7,853 nt of DNA. Origin: Chloroflexota bacterium (GTDB lineage Bacteria; Chloroflexota; UBA5177; JANWHV01). This document shows, piece by piece, positions 1 to 5,890 of this stretch. Within the stretch, counting starts at the first letter, position 1, and the number at the start of each line of letters is the position of its first letter. The stretch is taken from positions 1 to 7,853 of the forward strand of contig JANWHV010000023.1 of NCBI GenBank assembly GCA_025450255.1, read 5' to 3'. The notes beneath the pieces are model-generated. The model did not search any database, was not told where the DNA came from, and was given only the letters and a program-made list of their open reading frames with translations. A program made the position numbers and the translations under genes.

Positions 1-208
1 ATATCTCAAGAATTGGCTCCAATACCCGTTCTGAAAGCCGCCCACCCACAATGCAGTTCAATTGACCAACCGCCAACTCGGCCGCGTCGTACCCGGCGGC
101 GCTGATAGTCGCCAGATCGGCGTCCAGCACGTATGCCGGCACGCGCACGGTACGGCCTATGTTGACGACCCGCCGGTTAACTCCCAGGGGATCCGTGTTG
201 CTTTCCAT
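1..208 (-). CDS. Sugar-phosphate isomerase/epimerase-like protein, N-terminal fragment (runs off left edge)
   Basis: An open frame of 69 codons starts at ATG 208 and is still open at the window edge, so only the N-terminus is seen. An SD-like GAGAGG lies about five bases upstream of the ATG. The fragment contains VPAYVLDADLATISAAGYDA followed by AEL, then GGRLSERVLEPILE. This is the style of the first beta-alpha units of the AP-endonuclease-2 / xylose-isomerase-like TIM barrels annotated as sugar phosphate isomerase/epimerase: an early strand, a helix of the type 'ETIAAAGYDAVEL', then a helix over which the search for the best day or path runs. Such proteins act in the cytoplasm on sugars or inositols and often sit in carbohydrate loci, which fits the neighbours. 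No catalytic metal-binding residues fall in the visible part, so the family call is moderate and the substrate unknown. It is divergent from the phosphodiesterase gene. Confidence 0.55.
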   Translation of the reverse strand, partial: MESNTDPLGVNRRVVNIGRTVRVPAYVLDADLATISAAGYDAAELAVGQLNCIVGGRLSERVLEPILEI

Positions 209-231
209 CGTCGCCTCTCGCAGTCGTTGTT

Positions 232-257
232 GCGGCGCGGTCATACCGCCGCGCCGC
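232..257. repeat. GC-rich inverted repeat in the leader of the left-edge gene
   Basis: GCGGCGCGG (232-240) and CCGCGCCGC (249-257) form a perfect 9-bp inverted repeat with an 8-base loop. It lies 24 bases upstream of the left-edge gene's start, so it would be a hairpin in that mRNA leader or an operator-like palindrome. In such GC-rich DNA some of these arise by chance. No U-tract follows on either side. Confidence 0.4.
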
Positions 258-427
258 ACGTCACGCAGTCTCTTCGCACCAAAGCATGCGATTCCGTGGT
301 CTAGCCAGCGATGCATTCGGAGCGAGTCCCCCGATCGCCCGGCATAATGATGTAGCATTGCCAGGCTCGCTCCAGAGCGGCTTCGTGCATGTACTGATGT
401 GGCGCATTTCGCGGACGCCGCCGCGTC

Positions 428-454
428 TTGAGGAGAGATCCGCTGGTATATGAT
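428..454 (+). promoter_or_regulatory. Candidate promoter for the phosphodiesterase gene
   Basis: TTGAGG (428-433) and TATGAT (449-454, five of six matches to TATAAT) are separated by 15 bases. That spacing is short. The -10 lies so close to the ATG at 466 that the transcript would start around 461 and be nearly leaderless, excluding the AAGGGG (455-460) that otherwise looks like an SD. The two readings conflict, so this is tentative. Confidence 0.25.
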
Positions 455-465
455 AAGGGGCGCCC

Positions 466-1218
466 ATGAACCCGTCCTGGCCCTTCCTTCGTATCGCGCA
501 TCGCGGCGCGGCGGGCCTGGAGCCCGAGAATACGCTGCGCGGTATCGATGTGGCGTTGCGCTACGGCGTCGAAATGGTGGAGATCGACGTCCGGCCCTGT
601 GCCGACGGGACGCTGGTGGTGGTCCACGATGATGACCTGCGGCGGGTGGCAGGCCGGCCGGGGCGGGTGAGCGCAAGCACGCTCGCGGAACTGAAAGCAT
701 TTGACGTGGGAAAAGGTGAGCGCATCCCGACCCTGGATGAGGTGCTGGCCATGTTGCGCGGACGAGCGCTGGCCAACATTGACCAGAAGGCGGATAACCT
801 GGCGCCACAACTGCTCAGGTCGATCGATCGCGCCGGCAAGCGCGACGAGACGATGATCTCCGGTGCGGCGCTGGGCACGTTCAGGGCAATGCGCGAGCTA
901 GCCCCTGTTGTCGGCGTCGCCCTGAGTCTCGACGCCTCCTGGGGCGCGGCCCCTAAATTATGGTTGGCGCGACACACGGCGGCGGGCGCCCGCGGGCAAG
1001 CCGGATGGATTAAGGCCAGGGCGCGCCAGGCCGGCGTGCAAGACGTAACGCTTGACTACCATCTGGCCTCGCCGGGCGTGGTGAAGCGCCTGCACCGTGC
1101 CGGCATGGTCGTGCTGACCTGGACGGTCGACGATCTAAAGACCATGCGCGCGCTCCAACAGGCAGGGGTGGACGGCATCACCAGCAATCGGCCGGACTTG
1201 TTGGCGGAGCTGGTATAG
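466..1218 (+). CDS. Glycerophosphodiester phosphodiesterase (GDPD, UgpQ-like)
   Basis: This 250-residue protein has the usual length of a bacterial single-domain GDPD. Such enzymes hydrolyse glycerophosphodiesters to glycerol-3-phosphate and an alcohol with a divalent metal in a TIM barrel. The family motifs are all visible: HRG at 12-14 followed by PENT at 20-23, EIDVR at 39-43 with the metal ligands E39 and D41, and the catalytic second histidine H54 in VVVHDDDL. Further on are NIDQK with K108, a C-terminal TWTVDD, and GVDGITSNRPDLL closing the barrel. There is no signal peptide, so it is probably cytoplasmic. ATG 466 is preceded by AAGGGG at five-base spacing. It is monocistronic: the next gene is convergent, with only six bases between the two stops. 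UgpQ-type GDPDs are known to accompany Ugp (CUT1) importers, but here a separate unit intervenes, so a link with the downstream transporter is only possible. Lipid headgroup salvage is the safer role. Confidence 0.93.
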   Translation: MNPSWPFLRIAHRGAAGLEPENTLRGIDVALRYGVEMVEIDVRPCADGTLVVVHDDDLRRVAGRPGRVSASTLAELKAFDVGKGERIPTLDEVLAMLRGRALANIDQKADNLAPQLLRSIDRAGKRDETMISGAALGTFRAMRELAPVVGVALSLDASWGAAPKLWLARHTAAGARGQAGWIKARARQAGVQDVTLDYHLASPGVVKRLHRAGMVVLTWTVDDLKTMRALQQAGVDGITSNRPDLLAELV

Positions 1219-1224
1219 ATCCGG

Positions 1225-1491
1225 CTACGATCCGCTCAGTAGCTCCTCGATGCTGGATGCCGTCACAACCAGGTCCAGCATCCGATCGAGTGTCTCGGCG
1301 GAGGCCGACGCGATACGGCTCTCCACAGCCGGCGACACGGTATTGAAGCGGCGTTGCACCTGGCGCCGCGCGATCTGGCGGCGTGCTTCAAGCGCGCCCT
1401 GCTCCAAGCCCTGCTCCAGTCCCTGCTCCAAGCCCTGTTCACGCCCTTGCAATAGAATCTTGTCGGCCCAGGTCAACTTGGTCGCTTCCAT
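1225..1491 (-). CDS. Small DUF4351/Rpn-type C-terminal protein with EQG repeats (probable remnant)
   Basis: The 88-residue product begins MEATKLTWADKILLQGREQG, continues with three further LEQG units, then an arginine-rich helix. It ends with FNTVSPAVESRIASASAETL and LDLVVTASSIEELL. The final 45 or so residues match the pattern of DUF4351 (a short helical domain of the type 'R.RFG.LP..V..RI..AS...L..W...VL.A.SLEE.F'). That domain normally ends proteins of about 250-320 residues carrying an Rpn/PD-(D/E)XK transposase-type nuclease domain. No nuclease part is present and nothing upstream encodes it, so this is either a decayed remnant or a free-standing short version. The start at 1491 is supported by a perfect AGGAGG six bases upstream; an ATG 18 codons earlier has no such site and adds a low-complexity RTTRRRY stretch. 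Function unknown. The charged repeats suggest a helical or coiled-coil stalk. Confidence 0.55.
   Translation of the reverse strand: MEATKLTWADKILLQGREQGLEQGLEQGLEQGALEARRQIARRQVQRRFNTVSPAVESRIASASAETLDRMLDLVVTASSIEELLSGS
1399..1446 (-). repeat. 12-bp tandem repeat encoding LEQG units
   Basis: Four head-to-tail 12-base units lie at 1399-1410, 1411-1422, 1423-1434 and 1435-1446. Units one and three are identical (CTGCTCCAAGCC on the plus strand), unit two differs at two bases and unit four is more diverged. In the protein they give the run of (L/R)EQG. A 12-bp in-frame unit can expand or contract by slippage without breaking the frame. Confidence 0.85.
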
Positions 1492-1497
1492 ATACCG

Positions 1498-1503
1498 CCT
1501 CCT
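1498..1503 (-). promoter_or_regulatory. Ribosome binding site AGGAGG that sets the start of the DUF4351-type gene
   Basis: On the minus strand a perfect AGGAGG is followed by a six-base spacer and ATG 1491. This favours the short form of the protein over the longer frame that opens at 1545. Confidence 0.6.
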
Positions 1504-1549
1504 CGTCGTCCTGGCTTCCCAATAGGATACAGTACAGCACGGCAAGCTG

Positions 1550-1579
1550 ACGCGGCGCTCAGCTCACTGGGCGCCGCGT
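1550..1579. terminator. Strong hairpin between the GH4 and DUF4351-type genes, possible terminator
   Basis: ACGCGGCGC (1550-1558) pairs perfectly with GCGCCGCGT (1571-1579). CAG (1560-1562) and CTG (1567-1569) extend the stem around a CTCA loop, with one T/G position between the two parts. In plus-strand RNA that is a U-G wobble, giving 13 pairs; in minus-strand RNA it is a C-A mismatch. It lies 38 bp past the GH4 stop, where a terminator for the ROK-GH4 unit is expected, but no U-tract follows on either strand. It could also be an mRNA 3'-end stabiliser. Confidence 0.5.
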
Positions 1580-1617
1580 GCTTCCGAAGGTGGTCGACGG
1601 TCCGTGGGATACGTGCC

Positions 1618-2916
1618 TCAGGCGAGCAGGCGAGCCGGCAGATAGTGGCTGTGTGCCGCCGCCATCTCATCGTAGAGATCGGTTGCCTTGCGCAGCGACA
1701 TCACCAGCGGGTTGGTTGCCAGCGCTCGGATGGCATCAATGCGGCTGCCGCTCCATGCCGCCTCCGCCGCCAACGCCTGGTATTCGCCGAGCATCTTCAC
1801 CAGGCCCACCACCTGCCTGGGCATGTGGCCCTGGGCCACGGGATAGATCCCGCTGGCATCGATATAGCCGGGGACTTCCACGACCAGGTCGTCGGGGAAG
1901 TCGGCGATGGCGCCACGGTTCGGGACGTTGACCGGCAAGACTTCCTGGCGATCGTTAAACATGGCATCCATCACATCCAGGGCAAGCTCCAGTTCGCTGA
2001 TGCCGCCGCGCGATCGCTTGGGATCCAGCACCGGCACGTCTTTCGTCGCTTGCTCTCGGTAGTGCGCCCAATAGTCGGGGACGGACGCCATGATGTCCTG
2101 CGAGCGCGTGGTGGGCTTGGCCTTGAGCTCGGCCAGAATCTCGTCTTTATAGTAGTAGTAGGTAAAGTACGAGTTGGGTATGGCGTCCATGGTCACCGCG
2201 AGCTCGAGCATGCGGCGATCGTCTTTAGCGAGCGACGGATTGTCCTTCTCTCGTTCCCACGCCTCGTGCAGTAGGGGAATCATGTCCTGACCGTCATAGG
2301 TTTGGCGCACGCCCCACGATCCGTGGTTGAGGCCAATGACCGTTGCATCGGCCTTGGCCGGGTCGAGTCCCGCGGCCAGCGCCGCGTCCCGTGAGGTGTA
2401 AATCGGGCCCTCGCACAGCGACACGCACGGGATGAACGAATGGTGGGTAATCGCCTCCGCCACGAGGTTCACGGGGTTGGTGTAGTTAAAGAGACGCCCA
2501 CGCGGGCACACCTGCTCCATATCCCGCACGATGCCTTGCATCACGTTGATCGAGCGGAGAGCCATGAAGAAGCCGCCCGGCCCCTGCGTTTCCTGGCCAA
2601 TCAGCCCGTGCTTGAGCGGGATGCTCTCGTCCAGGTAGCGGGCCTCAAAGCCACCTGGCCGGAAACTGGTCAGCACGGCGTCGCAGTCCGCCAGTCCCGC
2701 CCTCCTATCCGTGGTGGTGGCGATCGTCAGGTCCATGCCCTTGTGACGGGCCATTTTCGTGGCGATTGTCTTCACCAGGTCGAGTCGTTCGGCGCTCAGG
2801 TCGATCAGCACGATTTCGGAGCCCTGAAAGTTTTCACCCTGCTCGATGAATGAGGCGACGGTGCCGGGCGCGCGCGTGCTGCCGCCGCCGATGTACGCCA
2901 TTTTGATCCGTGCCAC
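1618..2916 (-). CDS. Glycoside hydrolase family 4, NAD- and metal-dependent glycosidase
   Basis: The 432 residues are a normal GH4 length. GH4 enzymes are cytoplasmic and hydrolyse glycosides by transient oxidation at C3 with NAD and a divalent metal (usually Mn), followed by elimination and re-addition. Visible are the Rossmann GGGST at 10-14 with D39 ending strand two, FRPGG then EAR..DE at 85-97, GQETQGPGG at 107-115 and NYTNPVN at 144-150. Metal ligands are C168 (in LCEGP) and H198 (in GLNHGSW). The SYFTYYYY block at 249-256 carries the likely tyrosine base, and VNVPNRGAI is at 329-337. The frame most resembles the 6-phospho-beta-glucosidase branch, but the residues after C168 are EGP, not the CN(V/I)P, CDMP or CHS/CHE types, so the substrate is open. 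The GTG start at 2916 has AAGGAG (minus strand, 2923-2928) directly after the ROK stop: a 12-bp intercistronic gap and clear coupling in one operon. No PTS gene is present. Confidence 0.93.
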   Translation of the reverse strand: MARIKMAYIGGGSTRAPGTVASFIEQGENFQGSEIVLIDLSAERLDLVKTIATKMARHKGMDLTIATTTDRRAGLADCDAVLTSFRPGGFEARYLDESIPLKHGLIGQETQGPGGFFMALRSINVMQGIVRDMEQVCPRGRLFNYTNPVNLVAEAITHHSFIPCVSLCEGPIYTSRDAALAAGLDPAKADATVIGLNHGSWGVRQTYDGQDMIPLLHEAWEREKDNPSLAKDDRRMLELAVTMDAIPNSYFTYYYYKDEILAELKAKPTTRSQDIMASVPDYWAHYREQATKDVPVLDPKRSRGGISELELALDVMDAMFNDRQEVLPVNVPNRGAIADFPDDLVVEVPGYIDASGIYPVAQGHMPRQVVGLVKMLGEYQALAAEAAWSGSRIDAIRALATNPLVMSLRKATDLYDEMAAAHSHYLPARLLA

Positions 2917-2928
2917 GTTTCTCTCCTT

Positions 2929-4251
2929 CTAGACTTTCAACCGTGTCCCATATCCGCCGTTTCCAGGGGTGCTGGTTAGCGTGTCGGCGCCGCTCATGGC
3001 ATGGCCTCCGGGCCGGCCGGCCGTGGTCAGCGCAACGCCAAGCGCCGCGTGTACGGCCCCATATAAAGCGGCATCGCCTTGCAACTGTGATAAGCGTAAC
3101 AGAGGCGCGCTGGCGACCTGCCGGCGCAGCAGCGCCTCAATAGGACGAACGAATAGCTCGTCCGCGTGTGGCAGGTCCGCCAGGTCGCCGCCCAGAATCA
3201 CTATCTCCGGATCGATTACCACGACGAGATTGATCAGCGCGGCGGCCAGGTACTCGTTCATCTGCTGAATGATCTCGTTAGCATGTGGGTCGCCCGCGAC
3301 CGCCTGCTCACAGACGCGGTCGGCTGTGTCATATGGCAGCCCTCGCGCCGCGGACGCGGTCACCAGGCGATTAATGCCGGATAACGATTCGAGGCACCCA
3401 TGGGCGCCAAACTCCTGGTAGAGGTTCGCGCGGTCGATCACCATGTTGCCGATTTCACCCGCCGCTTCCGAGCTGCCCCGAAACAATTGCCCATTCAGGA
3501 TCAGGCCGGCGCCGATACCACGGCCAACGAAGAGATAGGCGACGTTGTAATAGCCTTGCGCGCAGCCGGAATGGCTTTCGCCGATGGCGGCAAAGTTGAC
3601 GTCGTTGTCCATGGCCACGGGCACGCCAAACATCCGCTCCAGTTCACGTTGAAGTGGACGGTCGTTCAGGCCCTCCGCGCGCGGCGCGGCCGCATTGACC
3701 GAAAGCAGTTCCGGCTCGTCCTGGAGCGGTCGATCGTTCAGCCCCGGAGTATGTTTGTCTGTAGTGCCGCTGCCGTGCGTCACATGGACCACACCGGGGA
3801 CGGCCACGCCGGCGGACAGGATAGTTGCCGGTTTCCGCGGCACGCCGGCGATTGTCTGCTCGACGAGCCTGCGAAGTTGGGGCAGTACACTCTCGCGGGT
3901 CTCAAGTGCCAGCGGGCGTTCCGTCCGGCAAACAATCTCACCTTCAAGAGTCGCAATGGCCGCGCGGGCATGCCGGGTGCCCAGCTCAAGGCCGAGGACG
4001 ACCCCGGCATCGGCATGAAAAGTATAGAGATCGCCCAGCCGGCCGCCAGTCGGTCGTGATTTCCCCACGCATTCAATCATGCCCTCCTGCATCAATTCGT
4101 CCATAATCCGGGACGCGGTCGGGCGCGACAGCTCAAGACGCCGCGCTATGTCCGCGCGTGAGACCGGCCCCTCGGCGCGTATCAGTTGCAGCGCCTTAAT
4201 ACGGTTAGGCACGCGGTGGAACTCGGTCGCCCACGGTACCTGTCTATTCAT
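2929..4251 (-). CDS. ROK-family transcriptional repressor (NagC/XylR type)
   Basis: A 440-residue regulator. Residues ~15-60 form a winged helix-turn-helix (RADIARRLELSRPTASRIMDE, then a wing with SRPTGGR). From ~80 on is a ROK sugar-kinase-like domain: LGLELGTRHARAAI (phosphate-loop-like, with E for the usual D), VAVPGVV, DNDVN at 215-219 with the catalytic-type D217, GRGIGAGLILNG, the SSEAAGEIGN block at 260-269, and VILGGDLAD near 351-359. The zinc motif usual in the family (GH...CxCGxxGC) is mostly gone: N269 replaces the His, and only the last cysteine C286 remains (Q279 and F281 take the other two places). It is therefore probably a sugar sensor, not a kinase. A 24-residue internal duplication (170-201) lengthens it beyond the usual ~390-410. 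The start at 4251 is chosen over a frame opening nine codons earlier because GGGAGG lies four bases upstream. It is first in an operon with GH4 and divergent from the transporter: the classical position for a local repressor that also controls itself. Confidence 0.92.
   Translation of the reverse strand: MNRQVPWATEFHRVPNRIKALQLIRAEGPVSRADIARRLELSRPTASRIMDELMQEGMIECVGKSRPTGGRLGDLYTFHADAGVVLGLELGTRHARAAIATLEGEIVCRTERPLALETRESVLPQLRRLVEQTIAGVPRKPATILSAGVAVPGVVHVTHGSGTTDKHTPGLNDRPLQDEPELLSVNAAAPRAEGLNDRPLQRELERMFGVPVAMDNDVNFAAIGESHSGCAQGYYNVAYLFVGRGIGAGLILNGQLFRGSSEAAGEIGNMVIDRANLYQEFGAHGCLESLSGINRLVTASAARGLPYDTADRVCEQAVAGDPHANEIIQQMNEYLAAALINLVVVIDPEIVILGGDLADLPHADELFVRPIEALLRRQVASAPLLRLSQLQGDAALYGAVHAALGVALTTAGRPGGHAMSGADTLTSTPGNGGYGTRLKV
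3649..3744 (-). repeat. Internal duplication in the ROK protein (period 24 codons)
   Basis: GLNDRPLQ occurs at residues 170-177 (bases 3721-3744) and again at 194-201 (3649-3672), exactly 72 bases apart. The eight codons differ at six positions, all synonymous third bases. Similarity continues weakly beyond the core (DEPELLSV against RELERMFGV). The second copy sits where ROK proteins normally continue into the VPV..DNDVN segment, so the first copy plus its spacer is the extra material. Confidence 0.85.
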
Positions 4252-4255
4252 GCTG

Positions 4256-4261
4256 CCTCCC
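4256..4261 (-). promoter_or_regulatory. Ribosome binding site that sets the ROK start
   Basis: GGGAGG on the minus strand, four bases from ATG 4251 (protein start MNRQVPW). The upstream in-frame ATG at 4278 has no comparable site and would start inside the likely leader. Confidence 0.65.
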
Positions 4262-4290
4262 TGTCTAAATATGGACACGCCACAGGCCCC

Positions 4291-4319
4291 ATGTTATGGT
4301 CTGTAACAAAGTTATGCAA
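4291..4319 (-). promoter_or_regulatory. Candidate promoter of the ROK-GH4 operon
   Basis: On the minus strand TTGCAT (4319-4314) and TAACAT (4296-4291) have the ideal 17-base spacing. The predicted start is near 4284, leaving a leader of about 33 bases that contains the SD. Each box is only a partial consensus match. Confidence 0.4.
4293..4307. promoter_or_regulatory. Candidate ROK operator, GTTA-N7-TAAC
   Basis: GTTA (4293-4296) and TAAC (4304-4307) form an imperfect dyad overlapping the candidate -10 of the ROK promoter, and GTTATG recurs at 4311-4316 over the -35. This is a natural site for autorepression. ROK repressors bind AT-rich dyads, but this one is short and part of the similarity is simply the promoter boxes. 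Confidence 0.3.
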
Positions 4320-4337
4320 GGAGGTGGGCGCGGACAT

Positions 4338-4382
4338 TTGGCGGGGGCGGTTCATCCAATATTAGTCTGGACGTGCTACACT
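4338..4382 (+). promoter_or_regulatory. Candidate promoter(s) of the ABC transporter operon
   Basis: Two options overlap. TTGGCG (4338-4343) with TATTAG (4360-4365) at 16-base spacing is one. The second is an extended -10, TGCTACACT (4374-4382), which needs no good -35 and would start transcription near 4389. Both are partial matches. Either gives a leader of roughly 80-100 bases before ATG 4470. Confidence 0.3.
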
Positions 4383-4383
4383 T

Positions 4384-4404
4384 TTGCCACCGATACTCCG
4401 GCAA
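4384..4404. promoter_or_regulatory. Inverted repeat TTGCC-N11-GGCAA in the transporter leader
   Basis: TTGCC (4384-4388) and GGCAA (4400-4404) form a 21-bp dyad just downstream of the extended -10, across the predicted transcription start. It could be a repressor site for the transporter operon. It shares no sequence with the dyad at 4293-4307, so one protein binding both is not obvious. Confidence 0.25.
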
Positions 4405-4453
4405 GGCACTCATTCATCTCTTGACGTTAAGGCCGGGGCACGGTGAAAGGCCG

Positions 4454-4463
4454 AAAGGGAGGA
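4454..4463 (+). promoter_or_regulatory. Ribosome binding site that sets the binding-protein start
   Basis: AAAGGGAGGA ends six bases before ATG 4470. A GTG nine codons earlier (4443) would place this purine run inside the coding region, so 4470 is the better start. Confidence 0.7.
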
Positions 4464-4469
4464 TCTGGT

Positions 4470-5861
4470 ATGGACGTGGAGAAGTCCCAGGATCAAACGA
4501 CGTTGTTTGGTCGACCGATTGAGCGCGGCGAGTTGCTGAAGCTGACCGGCAAGGTGTTGGCTGGCGGCGCCGTGGCAGGCATGTGGCTAAGCCCGGACCT
4601 GGCCCATCACGTGGAAGCCGCCGCGCGCGGCCAGGCGAGCGGCGGCTCGCTTACCATCATGAAGCAGTACTCTCCCGTAAAGGCTAAATGGACGAAGTAC
4701 ATGGCCACCTTTACCAAGGAGACGGGCATCAAAGTCAATCTTGACGATGTAATCTACAACAACCAATATCAGAAGATCACCGTTCAGGGGCAGGCTTCGG
4801 TCCCCGGCGACGATCTGGTAGAGATCGATACAATCTGGACCGGCTCGTTCGCCGGCGCCGGCTTCACCCTCGATCTGACGGACTTTCTGCCCGCCTCGGT
4901 ACGGAAGCAGATTGCCGCGCCGTCACTCGGCGCCGTTGCATATAAAGGCAAGGCATTCGGCGTGCCGGAGTATAACAGCTCGAAGCACTTTTACTACAAC
5001 GTCAAGATGCTGAACTCGGTCGGCATCATGAAGCCGCCGGCCACGCTCGACGAGCTCATGCAGGCCTGCGAAATCTTGAAAAAGAACAAGGGCAAGCTGG
5101 GCATCCAATATCCGATGTCCTGGTCGTGGAAGCAGGCCGAGGGCCTGACCTGCGACTATGTGCAAATGGTCGACTCGCTGGGCGGCCGCTTCTACGCCAC
5201 CGACAACGTGACGCCGGTCTTCAATAAGGGCGCCGGCGTGCAGGCGTTGACCTTGATGAAGATGATGCTTGAAAAGGGCTATGCGTCTCCGGGTTCGCTG
5301 TCGAACACCGAGACGAATGCGCAGAGCGATATGCTGGCGGGCAAGGTTGCCATGGAAACGAATTGGGAAGGCACCATGTCGGCATCGGTCGACAAGACGC
5401 AGGCGGTCAAGTCCGTGTTGGGCCAGATCCGCATGGCACTGATCCCCGGCAGCAAGGGTCGCCTTAGTGGATCGTGTCTCGGCCCCGAGGGCTGGGCGAT
5501 CATGAAAGCCTCGCCGAATGTGAGTCAGGCCAAAGCCTTTATCAACTGGTGGATTAGCGCCAAGTCGCAGATTCAGGGCATGGCCGTGTTCGACCAGTTC
5601 CCCATCTACTCCTCGCTGTACAACGACGCAAGCCTGGCCAAGATCGTAAAGGCCGGCGACGGAGTGGATGACTTCGCGGTGTATGGCAAACAGTTCGATT
5701 ATGCGCAGGCGCGGCCGAACTTCCCAGGATACCTTGCCGCTTCCTCGAAGCTGCAAGTCCACTTGCAAAAGGCCCTCCAGGGTTCCGAGTCGCCGCAAAC
5801 GGCACTGAATAACGCGGTATCCGACATGCAGCATGTAACAGGTGGCGGCGGCAACCCGTAG
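4470..5861 (+). CDS. ABC transporter extracellular sugar-binding protein (family 1, CUT1 type)
   Basis: The 463-residue protein is the substrate receptor of the importer. A hydrophobic export segment at ~24-40 (LLKLTGKVLAGGAVAGMWL) follows RPIERGELLK. This looks like a twin-arginine signal in which the second arginine is glycine (R19-G20). No lipobox cysteine follows, and a plausible cleavage site lies near EAAAR at 49-53. The mature part has the family-1 pattern: SLTIMKQYSP as first strand, DDLVEIDTIW at 114-123 (the 'DVV.lDt.W' motif of maltose/trehalose-like binding proteins), AYKGKAFGVPEY at 157-168, YYNVKML at 175-181, and late ML(A)GKVAMETNWEGT and WWIS. The CUT1 pattern suggests an oligosaccharide or glycoside. 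It is first in the operon, with a hairpin and 81 bases before the permease gene. Ligand identity cannot be read from the sequence. Confidence 0.93.
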   Translation: MDVEKSQDQTTLFGRPIERGELLKLTGKVLAGGAVAGMWLSPDLAHHVEAAARGQASGGSLTIMKQYSPVKAKWTKYMATFTKETGIKVNLDDVIYNNQYQKITVQGQASVPGDDLVEIDTIWTGSFAGAGFTLDLTDFLPASVRKQIAAPSLGAVAYKGKAFGVPEYNSSKHFYYNVKMLNSVGIMKPPATLDELMQACEILKKNKGKLGIQYPMSWSWKQAEGLTCDYVQMVDSLGGRFYATDNVTPVFNKGAGVQALTLMKMMLEKGYASPGSLSNTETNAQSDMLAGKVAMETNWEGTMSASVDKTQAVKSVLGQIRMALIPGSKGRLSGSCLGPEGWAIMKASPNVSQAKAFINWWISAKSQIQGMAVFDQFPIYSSLYNDASLAKIVKAGDGVDDFAVYGKQFDYAQARPNFPGYLAASSKLQVHLQKALQGSESPQTALNNAVSDMQHVTGGGGNP

Positions 5862-5890
5862 ATAGAAGACGTCACCATGGTTTGCGCGCG

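Noticed and set aside
301..810. Minus-strand open frame over the start of the phosphodiesterase gene
   Set aside because: It overlaps a gene with full catalytic motifs and shows no motif or SD of its own.
982..993. Perfect 12-bp palindrome GCGGGCGCCCGC
   Set aside because: It lies inside the phosphodiesterase coding region, where such GC-only palindromes are common by chance; no second copy noticed.
3400..4059. Plus-strand open frame inside the ROK gene
   Set aside because: Antisense shadow of a well-supported protein; composition is unnatural and no family pattern is seen.
4421..4426. TTGACG as a -35 box for the transporter operon
   Set aside because: No -10 at a workable distance; the following bases are GC-rich and run into the ribosome site.
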